Assembly (NCBI RefSeq): GCF_029227915.1 | Contig: NC_079887.1 | Span: 3,968,001 to 4,032,000 of the forward strand | From: Hydractinia symbiolongicarpus | Lineage: Eukaryota; Cnidaria; Hydrozoa; Anthoathecata; Hydractiniidae | DNA length: 64,000 bases | Direction: 5' to 3' | Shown: positions 25,201-37,139 of the stretch, piece by piece | How positions within the stretch are numbered: the stretch's first letter is position 1 | Layout: each line of letters opens with the position of its first letter | Notes under the pieces: model-generated | What the model was told of the DNA's origin: nothing | The model's database searches: none | What the model saw: only the letters and a program-made list of their open reading frames with translations | Translations under genes and position numbers: made by a program

Positions 25201-26183
25201 TCCCGGGCTTGACCCGTATAGTCGAATGTATACAAAGAAAGTACCCAGGGAGTAAACTCCTTTCCCGAACGATTTTTTAAATTTTTTTTTCACCACTAAA
25301 ACGCATGAGACTTGTAGTTTTCAAAAGTGTTTTCCTTTTTGATGAGACGCTGAATAAAAGAAGTTTTATCGCCGGCAAACGAAAACCCGCGATTTCCCGT
25401 TAATCCTGGGCTTGGCGCGTATAGTTGAATGTATATAAAGAAAGTACCCAGGGAGTAAACTCATTTCCAAAACGATTTTTTAAAGTATCTTTTCACAACT
25501 AAAACGCATGAGACTTGTAGTTTTTAAAAATGTTTTCATTTTTAATGAAACGCTTAATGAAAGAGGTTTAATCGCCGTCAAACGAAAACCCGCCATTTCC
25601 CGTAAATCCCGGGATTAGCCCGTATGGTCGAATGTATACAAAGAAAGTACCCTGTGAGTAAACTCATTTCCAGAACGATTTTTTAAATTATCTTTTCACC
25701 ACTAAAACGCATGAGACTTGTAGTTTTCAAAAATGTTTTCATTTTTGATGAGACGCTGAATAAAAGAAGTTTAATCCCCGGCAAACAAAAACCTGCAATT
25801 TCCCGTAAATCCCGCACTCGGCCCGTATAGTCAAAAGTATACAAAGAAAGTACCCAGGGAGTAAACTCATTTCCCGAACGATTTTTTAAATTATTTTTTC
25901 ACCACTAAAACGCATGAGACTTGTAGTTTTCAGAAATGTTTTCAATTTTGATAAGACGCTCAATAAAAGTGGTTTAATCGCCGGCAAACGAAAACCCGCG
26001 ATTTCCCGTAAATCCCGGGCTTGACCCGTATAGTCGAATGTTTACAAAGAAAGTACCCAGGGAGTAAACTCATTTCCCGAACGAATTTTTAAATTATTTT
26101 TTCACCACTAAAACGCATGAGACTTGTATTTTTCAAAAGTGTTTTCATTTTTGATGAGACGCTGAATTAAAGAAGTTTAATTG

Positions 26184-26386
26184 CCGGCAAACGAAAACCC
26201 GCGATTTCCCGTAAATCCCGGGCTTGGCCCGTACAGTAGAATGTATATAAAGAAAGTACCCAGGGAGTAAACTGATTTCCAGAACGATTTTTCAAATTAT
26301 TTTTGCACCACTAGAACGAATGAGACTTGTAGTTTTCAAAAATGATTTCATTTTTGATGAGACGCTGAATAAAAGAAGTTTAATCG
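26184..26386 (+). repeat. Monomer class D (exemplar)
   Basis: Diagnostic bases are C51, A55, G56, T59 and T65 (GTACAGTAGAATGTATATAAAG), G91 (AAACTGATTT) and a distinctive 3' part with GCACCACTAGAACGAATGAG. The preceding unit ends GAATTAAAGAAG, so it lacks AATAAA. A variant with GGGCTTCGCCCGTATAGTTG is common at 35.9-51.7 kb. D nearly always precedes E. Confidence 0.9.
26244..26252 (+). promoter_or_regulatory. TATA-box-like TATATAAAG in class D (exemplar)
   Basis: Monomer positions 61-69 read TATATAAAG in classes D and G, and TATACAAAG or TTTACAAAG in the rest. It matches the eukaryotic TATA-box consensus TATAWAAG. About 120 bp downstream many units have AATAAA (positions 185-190), which resembles a poly(A) signal. 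If the satellite is transcribed, D and G units would be the most promoter-like. There is no other promoter evidence and a 9-bp match in an A/T-rich context can be chance. Confidence 0.25.
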
Positions 26387-26589
26387 CCGGCAAACGAAAA
26401 CCTGCGATTTCCCGTAAATCTTGGACTCGGCCCGTATAGTCAAAAGTATACAAACAAAGTACCCAGGGAGTAAACTCATTTCCCGAACGATTTTTTATAT
26501 TATTATTTCACCCCTAAAGCCCATGAGACTTGTAGTTTTTAAAAATGTTTTCATTTTTGATGAGACGCTGAATAAAAGGAGTTTAATCG
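26387..26589 (+). repeat. Monomer class E (exemplar)
   Basis: Diagnostic bases are T17 (AAAACCTGCG), T35/T36/A39 (AAATCTTGGACTCGG), C69 (ATACAAACAAAG) and the 3' part TTATATTATTATTTCACCCC followed by TAAAGCCCATGAG. E usually follows D and is usually followed by A. The third CCCG of the phased C-tract series is lost in this class. Confidence 0.9.
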
Positions 26590-28687
26590 CTGGCAAACGA
26601 AAACCCGCCATTTCCCGTAAACCCCGGACTCGGTCCGTATAGTCAAAAGTATACAAAGAAAGTAACCAGGGAGTAAACTCATTTCCCGAACGATTTTTTA
26701 AATTATTATTTCACCACTAAAACGCATGAAACTTGTAGGTCTCAAAAATGTTTTCATTTTTGATCCGACGCTTAATAAAAGAAGTTTTATCGCCGGCAAA
26801 CGAAAACCCGCGATTTCCCGTAAATCCCGGGCTTGGCCCGTACAGTAGAATGTATATAAAGAAAGCACCCAGGGAGTAAACTGATTTCCAGAACGATTTT
26901 TCAAATTATTTTTGCACCACTAGAACGAATGAGACTTGTAGTTTTCAAAAATGATTTCATTTTTGATGAGACGCTGAATAAAAGAAGTTTAATCGCCGGC
27001 AAACAAAAACCTGCGATTTCCCGTAAATCCCGGACTCGGCCCGTATAGTCAAAAGTATACAAACAAAGTACCCAGGGAGTAAACTCATTTCCCGAACGAT
27101 TTTTTATATTATTATTTCATCCCTAAAGCCCATGAGACTTGTAGTTTTTAAAAATGTTTTCATTTTTGATGAGACGCTGAATAAAAGGAGTTTAATCGCC
27201 GGCAAACGAAAACCCGCCATTTCCCGTAAACCCCGGACTCGGTCCATATAGTCAAAAGTATACAAAGAAAGTAACCAGGGAGTAAACTCATTTCCCGAAC
27301 GATTTTTTAAATTATTTTTTCACCACTAAAACGCATGAGACTTGTAGTTTCAAAAATATTTTCATTTTTGATGAGACGCTGAATAAAAGAAGTTTAATCG
27401 CCGGCAAATGAAAACCCGCGACTTCCCGTAAATCCCGGACTCGGCCAGTATAGTCAAAAGTATACAAGGAAAGTACCCAGTGAGTAAACTCATTTCCCGA
27501 ACGATTTTTTAAATTATTTTTTCACCACTAAAACGCATGAGACTTGTAGTTTTTAGAAATGTTTTCATTTTTGATGAGACGCTTAATAAAAGTGGTTTAA
27601 TCGCCGGCAAACGAAAACCCGCGATTTCCCGTAAATCCCGGGCTTGACCCGTACAGTAGAATGTATATAAAGAAAGTACCCAGGGAGTAAACTGATTTCC
27701 AGAACGATTTTTCAAATTATTTTTGCACCACTAGAACGAATGAGGCTTGTAGTTTTCAGAAATGATTTCATTTTTGATGAGACGCTGAATAAAAGAAGTT
27801 TAATCGCCGGCAAACGAAAACCTGCGATTTCCCGTAAATCTTGGACTCGGCCCGTATAGTCAAAAGTATACAAACAAAGTACCCAGGGAGTAAACTCATT
27901 TCCCGAACGATTTTTTATATTATTATTTCACCCCTAAAGACCATGAGACTTGTAGTTTTTAAAAATGTTTTCATTTTTGATGAGACGCTGAATAAAAGGA
28001 GTTTAATCGCCGGCAAACGAAAACCCGCTATTTCCCGTAATCCTCGGACTCGGTCCGTATAGTCAAAAGTATACAAGGAAAGTACCCAGGGAGTAAACTC
28101 ATTTCCCGAACGATTTTTTAAATTATTTTTTCACCACTAAAACGCATGAGACTTGTAGTTTTCAGAAATGTTTTCATTTTTGATGAGACGCTTAATAAAA
28201 GTGGTTTAATCGCCGGCAAACGAAAACCCGCGATTTCCCGTAAATCCCGGGCTTGACCCGTATAGTCGAATGTTTACAAAGAAAGTACCCAGGGAGTAAA
28301 CTCATTTCCCGAACGAATTTTTAAATTATTTTTTCACCACTAAAACGCATGAGACTTGTATTTTTCAAAAGTGTTTTCATTTTTGATGAGACGCTGAATT
28401 AAAGAAGTTTAATTGCCAGCAAACGAAAACCCGCGATTTCCCGTAAATCCCGGGCTTGGCCCGTACAGTAGAATGTATATAAAGAAAGTACACAGGGAGT
28501 AAACTGATTTCCAGAACGATTTTTCAAATTATTTTTGCACCACTAGAACGAATGAGACTTGTAGTTTTCAAAAATGATTTCATTTTTGATGAGACGCTGA
28601 ATAAAAGAAGTTTAATCGCCGGCAAACGAAAACCTGCGATTTCCCGTAAATCTTGGACTCGGCCCGTATAGTCAAAAGTATACAAAC

Positions 28688-31600
28688 AAAGTACCCAGGG
28701 AGTAAACTCATTTCCCGAACGATTTTTTATATTATTATTTCACCCCTAAACCCATGAGACTTGTAGTTTTTAAAAATGTTTTCATTTTTGATGAGACGCT
28801 GAATAAAAGGAGTTTAATCGGCGGCAAACGAAAACCCGCCATTTCCCGTAAACCCCGGACTCGGTCCGTATAGTCAAAAGTATACAAAGAAAGTAACCAG
28901 GGAGTAAACTCATTTCCCGAACGATTTTTTAAATTATTTTTTCAAAACTAAAACGCATAAGACTTGTAGTTTTCAAAAATGTTTTCATTTTTGATGAGAC
29001 GCTGAATAAAAGAAGTTTAATCGCCGGCAAACGAAAACCTGCGATTTCCCGTAAATCTTGGACTCGGCCCGTATAGTCAAAAGTATACAAACAAAGTACC
29101 CAGGGAGTAAACTCATTTCCCGAACGAATTTTTAAATTATTTTTTCACCACTAAAACGCATGAGACTTGTAGTTTTCAAAAATGATTTCATTTTTGATGA
29201 GACGCTGAATTAAAGAAGTTTAATTGCCAGCAAACGAAAACCCGCGATTTCCCGTAAATCCCGGGCTTGGCCCGTACAGTAGAATGTATATAAAGAAAGT
29301 ACACAGGGAGTAAACTGATTTCCAGAACGATTTTTCAAATTATTTTTGCACCACTAGAACGAATGAGACTTGTAGTTTTCAAAAATGATTTCATTTTTGA
29401 TGAGACGCTGAATAAAAGAAGTTTAATCGCCGGCAAACGAAAACCTGCGATTTCCCGTAAATCTCGGACTCGGCCCGTATAGTCAAAAGTATACAAACAA
29501 AGTACCCAGGGAGTAAACTCATTTCCCGAACGATTTTTTATATTATTATTTCACCCCTAAAGCCCATGAGACTTGTAGTTTTTAAAAATGTTTTCATTTT
29601 TGATGAGACGCTGAATAAAAGGAGTTTAATCGCCGGCAAACGAAAACCAGCCATTTCCCGTAAACCCCGGACTCGGTCCGTATAGTCAAAAGTATACAAA
29701 GAAAGTAACCAGGGAGTAAACTCATTTCCCGAACGAATTTTTAAATTATTTTTTCACCACTAAAACGCATGAGACTTGTATTTTTCAAAAGTGTTTTCAT
29801 TTTTGATGAGACGCTGAATTAAAGAAGTTTAATTGCCAGCAAACGAAAACCCGCGATTTCTCGTAAATCCCGGGCTTGGCCCGTACAGTAGAATGTATAT
29901 AAAGAAAGTACCCAGGGAGTAAACTGATTTCCAGAACGATTTTTCAAATTATTTTTGCACCACTAGAACGAATGAGACTTGTAGTTTTCAAAAATGATTT
30001 CATTTTTGATGAGACGCTGAATAAAAGAAGTTTAATCGCCAGCAAACAAAAACCTGCGATTTCCCGTAAATCTTGGACTCGGCCCGTATAGTCAAAAGTA
30101 TACAAACAAAGTACCCAGGGAGTAAACTCATTTCCCGAACGATTTTTTATATTATTATTTCACCCCTAAAGCCCATGAGACTTGTAGTTTTTAAAAATGT
30201 TTTCATTTTTGATGAGACGCTGAATAAAAGGAGTTTAATCGCCGGCAAACGAAAACCCGCCATTTCCCGTAAACCCCGGACTCGGTCCGTATAGTCAAAA
30301 GTATACAAAGAAAGTAACCAGGGAGTAAACTCATTTCCCGAACGATTTTTTAAATTATTTTTTCAAAACTAAAACGCATAAGACTTGTAGTTTTCAAAAA
30401 TGTTTTCATTTTTGATGAGACGCTGAATAAAAGAAGTTTAATCGCCGGCAAATGAAAACCCGCGACTTCCTGTAAATCCAGGACTCGGCCCGTATAGTCA
30501 AAAGTATACGAAGAAAGTACCCAGGGAGTAAACTCATTTTCCGAACGATTTTTTAAATTATTTTTTCACCACTAAAACGCATGAGACTTGTAGGTCTCAA
30601 AAATGTTTTCATTTTTGATCCGACGCTTAATAAAAGAAGTTTTATCGCCGGCAAACGAAAACCCGCGATTTCTCGTAAAACCCGGGCTTGGACCGTACAG
30701 TAGAATGTATATAAAGAAAGTACCCAGGGAGTAAACTGATTTCCAGAACGATTTTTCAAATTATTTTTGCACCACTAGAACGAATGAGACTTGTAGTTTT
30801 CAAAAGTGTTTTCATTTTTGATGAGACGCTGAATAAAAGAAGTTTAATCGCCGGCAAACGAAAACCCGCGACTTCCCGTAAATCCCGGACTCGGCCCGTA
30901 TAGTCAAAAGTATACGAAGAAAGTACCCAGGGAGTAAACTCATTTCCCGAACGATTTTTTATATTATTATTTCACCCCTAAACCCATGAGACTTGTAGTT
31001 TTTAAAAATGTTTTCATTTTTGATGAGACGCTGAATAAAAGGAGTTTAATCGGCGGCAAACGAAAACCCGCCATTTCCCGTAAACCCCGGACTCGGTCCG
31101 TATAGTCAAAAGTATACAAAGAAAGTAACCAGGGAGTAAACTCATTTCCCGAACGATTTTTTAAATTATTTTTTCAAAACTAAAACGCATAAGACTTGTA
31201 GTTTTCAAAAATGTTTTCATTTTTGATGAGACGCTGAATAAAAGAAGTTTAATCGCCGGCAAACGAAAACCTGCGATTTCCCGTAAATCTTGGACTCGGC
31301 CCGTATAGTCAAAAGTATACAAACAAAGTACCCAGGGAGTAAACTCATTTCCCGAACGAATTTTTAAATTATTTTTTCACCACTAAAACGCATGAGACTT
31401 GTAGTTTTCAAAAATGATTTCATTTTTGATGAGACGCTGAATTAAAGAAGTTTAATTGCCAGCAAACGAAAACCCGCGATTTCCCGTAAATCCCGGGCTT
31501 GGCCCGTACAGTAGAATGTATATAAAGAAAGTACACAGGGAGTAAACTGATTTCCAGAACGATTTTTCAAATTATTTTTGCACCACTAGAACGAATGAGA

Positions 31601-33151
31601 CTTGTAGTTTTCAAAAATGATTTCATTTTTGATGAGACGCTGAATAAAAGAAGTTTAATCGCCGGCAAACGAAAACCTGCGATTTCCCGTAAATCTCGGA
31701 CTCGGCCCGTATAGTCAAAAGTATACAAACAAAGTACCCAGGGAGTAAACTCATTTCCCGAACGATTTTTTATATTATTATTTCACCCCTAAAGCCCATG
31801 AGACTTGTAGTTTTTAAAAATGTTTTCATTTTTGATGAGACGCTGAATAAAAGGAGTTTAATCGCCGGCAAACGAAAACCAGCCATTTCCCGTAAACCCC
31901 GGACTCGGTCCGTATAGTCAAAAGTATACAAAGAAAGTAACCAGGGAGTAAACTCATTTCCCGAACGAATTTTTAAATTATTTTTTCACCACTAAAACGC
32001 ATGAGACTTGTATTTTTCAAAAGTGTTTTCATTTTTGATGAGACGCTGAATTAAAGAAGTTTAATTGCCAGCAAACGAAAACCCGCGATTTCTCGTAAAT
32101 CCCGGGCTTGGCCCGTACAGTAGAATGTATATAAAGAAAGTACCCAGGGAGTAAACTGATTTCCAGAACGATTTTTCAAATTATTTTTGCACCACTAGAA
32201 CGAATGAGACTTGTAGTTTTCAAAAATGATTTCATTTTTGATGAGACGCTGAATAAAAGAAGTTTAATCGCCAGCAAACAAAAACCTGCGATTTCCCGTA
32301 AATCTTGGACTCGGCCCGTATAGTCAAAAGTATACAAACAAAGTACCCAGGGAGTAAACTCATTTCCCGAACGATTTTTTATATTATTATTTCACCCCTA
32401 AAGCCCATGAGACTTGTAGTTTTTAAAAATGTTTTCATTTTTGATGAGACGCTGAATAAAAGGAGTTTAATCGCCGGCAAACGAAAACCCGCCATTTCCC
32501 GTAAACCCCGGACTCGGTCCGTATAGTCAAAAGTATACAAAGAAAGTAACCAGGGAGTAAACTCATTTCCCGAACGATTTTTTAAATTATTTTTTCAAAA
32601 CTAAAACGCATAAGACTTGTAGTTTTCAAAAATGTTTTCATTTTTGATGAGACGCTGAATAAAAGAAGTTTAATCGCCGGCAAATGAAAACCCGCGACTT
32701 CCTGTAAATCCAGGACTCGGCCCGTATAGTCAAAAGTATACGAAGAAAGTACCCAGGGAGTAAACTCATTTTCCGAACGATTTTTTAAATTATTTTTTCA
32801 CCACTAAAACGCATGAGACTTGTAGGTCTCAAAAATGTTTTCATTTTTGATCCGACGCTTAATAAAAGAAGTTTTATCGCCGGCAAACGAAAACCCGCGA
32901 TTTCTCGTAAAACCCGGGCTTGGACCGTACAGTAGAATGTATATAAAGAAAGTACCCAGGGAGTAAACTGATTTCCAGAACGATTTTTCAAATTATTTTT
33001 GCACCACTAGAACGAATGAGACTTGTAGTTTTCAAAAGTGTTTTCATTTTTGATGAGACGCTGAATAAAAGAAGTTTAATCGCCGGCAAACGAAAACCCG
33101 CGACTTCCCGTAAATCCCGGACTCGGCCCGTATAGTCAAAAGTATACGAAG
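28688..33151 (+). repeat. 2232-bp tandem HOR duplication (11 units, two copies)
   Basis: Copy 1 is about 28688-30919 and copy 2 about 30920-33151. The offset is 2232, one less than 11 x 203, because a 1-bp deletion (CACCCCTAAACCCATG, 28741 and 30973) is present in both. Other shared private changes are GCGGCAAACG at the start of the next unit, GTAAAACCCGGGCTTGGACCG (30674, 32906) and GTACACAGGGAG. The deletion predates the duplication. Confidence 0.9.
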
Positions 33152-35720
33152 AAAGTACCCAGGGAGTAAACTCATTTCCCGAACGATTTTTTAAATTATT
33201 TTTTCACCACTAAAACGCATGAGACTTGTAGGTTTCAAAAATGTTTTCATTTTTGATCCGACGCTTAATAAAAGAAGTTTTATCGCCGGCAAACGAAAAC
33301 CCGCGATTTCCCGTAAATCCCGGGCTTGGCCCGTATAGTTGAATGTATATAAAGAAAGTACCCAGGGAGTAAACTCATTTCCCGAACGATTTTTTACATT
33401 ATTATTTCATCCCTAAAGCCCATGAGACTTGTAGTTTTTAAAAATGTTTTCATTTTTGATGAGAAGCTGAATAAAAGGAGTTTAATCGCCGGCAAACGAA
33501 AACCCGCCATTTCCCGTAAACCCCGGACTCGGCCCGTATAGTCGAATGTTTACAAAGAAAGTACCTAGGGAGTAAACTCATTTCCCGAACGATTTTTGAA
33601 ATTATTTTTTTACCACTAAAAGGCATGAGACTTGTATTTTTCAAAAGTGTTTTCATTTTTGATGAGACGCTGAATTAAAGAAGTATAATTGCCGGCAAAC
33701 GAAAACCCGCGATTTCCCGTAAATTCCGGGCTTGGCCCGTACAGTAGAATGTATATAAAGAAAGTACCCAGGGAGTAAACTGATTTCCCGAACGATTTTT
33801 CAAATTATTTTTGCACCACTAGAACGAATGAGACTTGTAGTTTTCAAAAATGATTTCATTTTTGATGAGACGCTGAATAAAAGAAGTTTAATCGCCGGCA
33901 AACGAAAACCTGCGATTTCCCGTAAATCTTGGACTCGGCCCGTATAGTCAAATGTATACAAACAAAGTACCCAGGGAGTAAACTCATTTCCCGAACGATT
34001 TTTTATATTATTATTTCACCCCAAAAGCCCATGAGACTTGTAGTTTTTAAAAATGTTTTCATTTTTGATGAGACGCTGAATAAAAGGAATTTAATCGCCG
34101 GCAAACGAAAACCCGTTATTTCCCGTAAACCCCGGACTCGGTCCGTATAATCAAAAGTATACAAAGAAAGTAACCAGGGAGTAAACTCATTTCCCGAAAG
34201 ATTTTTTAAATTATTTTTTCACCACTAAAACGCATGAGACTTGTAGTTTTCAAAAATGTTTTCATTTTTGATGAGACGCTGAATAAAAGAAGTTTAATCG
34301 CCGGCAAACAAAAACCAGCGACTTCCCGTAAATCCCGGACTCGGCCCGTATAGTCAAAAGTATACGAAGAAAGTATCCAGGGAGTAAACTCATTTCCCGA
34401 ACGATTTTTTAAATTATTTTTTCACAACTAAAACGCATGAGACTTGTAGGTTTCAAAAATGTTTTCATTTTTGATCCGACGCTGATAACAGAAGTTTAAT
34501 CGCCGGCAAACGAAAACTCGCGATTTCCCGTAAATCCCGGGCTTGGCCGGTATAGTCAAAAGTATACAAAGAAAGTACCCAGGGAGTAAACTGATTTCCC
34601 GAACGATTTTTTAAATGATTTTTTCACCACTAAAACGCATGAGACTTTTAGTTTTCAAAAATGTTTTCATTTTTGATGAGACGCTGAATAAAAGAAGTTT
34701 TATCGCCGGCAAACGAAAACCCGCGATTTCCCGTAAATCCCGGGCTTGGCCCGTATAGTTGAATGTATATAAAGAAAGTACCCAGGGAGTAAACTCATTT
34801 CCAAAACGATTTTTTAAAGTATCTTTTCACCACTAAAACGCATGAGACTTGTAGTTTTTAAAAATGTTTTCATTTTCAATGAGACGCTTAATGAAAGAGG
34901 TTTAATCGCCGGCAAACGAAAACCCGCCATTTCCCGTAAATCCCGGAATTGGCCCGTATATTCGAATATATACAAAGAAAGTACCCTGTGAGTAAACTCA
35001 TTTCCAGAACGATTTTTTATATTATTATTTCATCCCTAAAGCCCATGAGACTTGTAGTTTATAAAAATGTTTTCATTTTTGATGAGACGCTGAATAAAAG
35101 GAGTTTAATCGACGGCAAACGAAAACCCGCCATTTCCCGTAAACCCCGGACTCGGTCCGTATAGTCAAATGTATACAAACAAAGTACCCAGGGAGTAAAC
35201 TCATTTCCCGAACGATTTTTTATATTATTATTTCATCCCTAACGCCCATGAGACTTGTAGTTTATAAAAATGTTTTCATTTTTGATGAGACGCTGAATAA
35301 AAGGAGTTTAATCGCCGGCAAACGAAAACCCGCCATTTCCCGTAAACCCCGGACTCGGTCCGTATAGTCAAAAGTATACAAAGAAAGTAACCAGGGAGTA
35401 AACTCATTTCCCGAACGATTTTTTAATTTATTTTTTCACCACTAAAACGCATGAGACTTGTAGTTTTCAAAAATGTTTTCATTTTTGATGAGACGCTGAA
35501 TAAAAAAAGTTTAATCGCCGGCAAATGAAAACCCGCGACTTTCCGTAAATCCCGGACTCGGCCCGTATAGTCAAAAGTACACAAAGAAGGTACCCAGGGA
35601 GTAAACTCATTTCCCGAACGATTTATATTATTATTTTTTCACCACTAAAACGCATGAGACTTGTAGTTTTCAGAAATGTTTTCATTTTTGATGAGACACT
35701 TAATAAAAGTGGTTTAATCG

Positions 35721-35923
35721 CCGGCAAACGAAAACCCGCGATTTCCCGTAAATCCCGGGCTTGGCCCGTATAGTCGAATGTTTACAAAGAAAGTACCCAG
35801 GGAGTAAACTCATTTCCCGAACGATTTTTTAAATTATTTTTTCACCACTAAAACGCATGAGACTTGTATTTTTCAAAAGTGTTTTCATTTTTGATGAGAC
35901 GCTGAATTAAAGAAGTTTAATTG
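35721..35923 (+). repeat. Monomer class C (exemplar)
   Basis: Diagnostic bases are G56, T59 and T62 (GTCGAATGTTTACAAAG), with a perfect CGGGC-TTG-GCCCG dyad at 36-48. Its 3' part reads TTGTATTTTTCAAAAGTG. The unit before it ends CTTAATAAAAGTGG. A sub-lineage with GGCTTGACCCG runs from 9.9 to 28.3 kb. It usually follows B and is followed by D, F or I depending on the HOR. Confidence 0.88.
35756..35768. other. 13-bp dyad CGGGC-TTG-GCCCG (class C form)
   Basis: A perfect inverted repeat with 5-bp arms and a 3-base centre at monomer positions 36-48. The same perfect form occurs in classes C, D and K, and with centre TTC in the later D units. Class A instead has CGGAC-TCG-GTCCG, also perfect (see 59251-59263). 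Several other classes carry one mismatch. It could be a protein-binding half-site pair or could be chance; the sequence alone does not decide. Confidence 0.6.
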
Positions 35924-36735
35924 CCGGCAAACAAAAACCCGCGATTTCCCGTAAATCCCGGGCTTCGCCCGTATAGTTGAATGTATATAAAGAAAGTACC
36001 CAGGGAGTAAACTGATTTTCCGAACGATTTTTCAAATTATTTTTGCACCACTAGAACGAATGAGACTTGTAGTTTTCAAAAATGATTTCATTTTTGATGA
36101 GACGCTGAATAAAAGAAGTTTAATCGCCGGCAAACGAAAACCTGCGATCTCCCGTAAATCTTGGACTCGGCCCGTATAGTCAAAAGTATACAAACAAAGT
36201 ACCCAGGGAGTAAGCTCATTTCCCGATCGATTTTTTATATTATTATTTCACCCCTAAAGCCCATGAGACTTGTAGTTTTTAAAAATGTTTTCATTTTTGA
36301 TGAGACGCTGAATAAAAGGAGTTTAATCGCCGGCAAACGAAAACCCGCCATTTCCCGTAAACCCCGGACTCGGCCCGTATAGTCAAAAGTATACAAAGAA
36401 AGTAACCAGGGAGTAAACTCATTTCCCGAACGATTTTTTGAATTATTTTTTCACCACTAAAACGCATGAGACTTGTAGTTTTCAAAAATGTTTTCATTTT
36501 TGATGAGACGCTGAATAAAAGAAGTTTAATCGCCGGCAAACAAAAACCCGCGACTTCCCGTAAATCCCGGACTCGGCCCGTATAGTCAAAAGTATACAAA
36601 GAAAGTACCCAGGGAGTAAACTCATTTCCCGAACGATTTTTTAAATTATTTTTTCACCACTAAAACGCATGGGACTTGTAGTTTTCAGAAATGTTTTCAT
36701 TTTTGATGAGACGCTTAATAAAAGTGGTTTAATCG

Positions 36736-37139
36736 CCGGCAAACGAAAACCCGCGATTTCCCGTAAATCCCGGGCTTGGCCCGTATAGTCAAAAGTATAC
36801 AAAGAAAGTAACCAGGGAGTAAACTCATTTCCCGAACGATTTTTTAAATTATTTTTTCACCACTAAAACGCATGAGACTTGTAATTTCAAAAATGTTTTC
36901 ATTTTTGATGAGACGCTGAATAAAAAAAGTTTAATCGCTGGCAAATGAAAACCCGCGACTTCCGTAAATCCCGGACTCGGCCCGCATAGTCAAAAGTATA
37001 CAAAGAAGGTACCCAGGGAGTAAACTCATTTCCCGAACGATTTTTTAAATTATTTTTTCACCACTAAAACGCATGAGACTTGTAGTTTTCAGAAATGTTT
37101 TCATTTTTGATGAGACACTTAATAAAAGTGGTTTAATCG
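36736..37139 (+). repeat. Two adjacent 202-bp monomers (independent 1-bp deletions)
   Basis: The unit 36736-36937 reads TTGTAATTTCAAAAATG near 36880, one T short. The next, 36938-37139, reads GCGACTTCCGTAAATCC near 36955, one C short, and starts CTGG. Both losses are in homopolymer runs and neither appears elsewhere. Confidence 0.88.

Larger units (their letters stand above)
18470..25980 (+). repeat. Array domain 6: Q-N-M-L-K-G-H-I HORs
   Basis: Thirty-seven units, exactly 37 x 203 bp. The order is Q-N-M-L-K-G-H-I-E-A-B'-Q-N-M-L-K-G-H-I-A, then M-L-K-G-H-I, M-L-K-G-H and M-L-K-G-H-I. Class C and D units are absent, and F is missing although G and H are present, so K is joined directly to G. 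Confidence 0.88.
18876..25980 (+). repeat. Five copies of the M-L-K-G-H(-I) block
   Basis: Blocks start at 18876, 21109, 22530, 23748 and 24763; the fourth lacks I. The copies at 22530 and 24763 share private changes not found in the intervening one: AAAACTGGTTTC just upstream (22481, 24714), GGCGCGTATAG (23181, 25414), CACAACTAAAACG, and TTTTATCGCC instead of TTTTATTGCC. Similarity therefore skips one block. An 11-unit piece (M-L-K-G-H-I-M-L-K-G-H, 2233 bp) was probably the duplicated unit, its second copy truncated near 25930. Confidence 0.85.
25981..34502 (+). repeat. Array domain 7: A/D/E-rich HORs
   Basis: Forty-two units dominated by D-E-A trimers, with B', C and a single G at 33286. 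D-class units here carry TTGCCAGCAAAC as a local variant (28414, 29225, 29834, 31457, 32066). Hybrids are frequent: the unit at 27604 joins a C head (GGCTTGACCCG) to D (TACAGTAGAATG), and 30648 and 32880 join a G-type leader to a D body. Confidence 0.83.

Noticed and set aside
35618-35645. Apparent insertion in CGATTTATATTATTATTTTTTC
   Set aside because: Counting bases shows the same length as the standard CGATTTTTTAAATTATTTTTTC; only substitutions are involved, so it does not contradict the deletion-only pattern.
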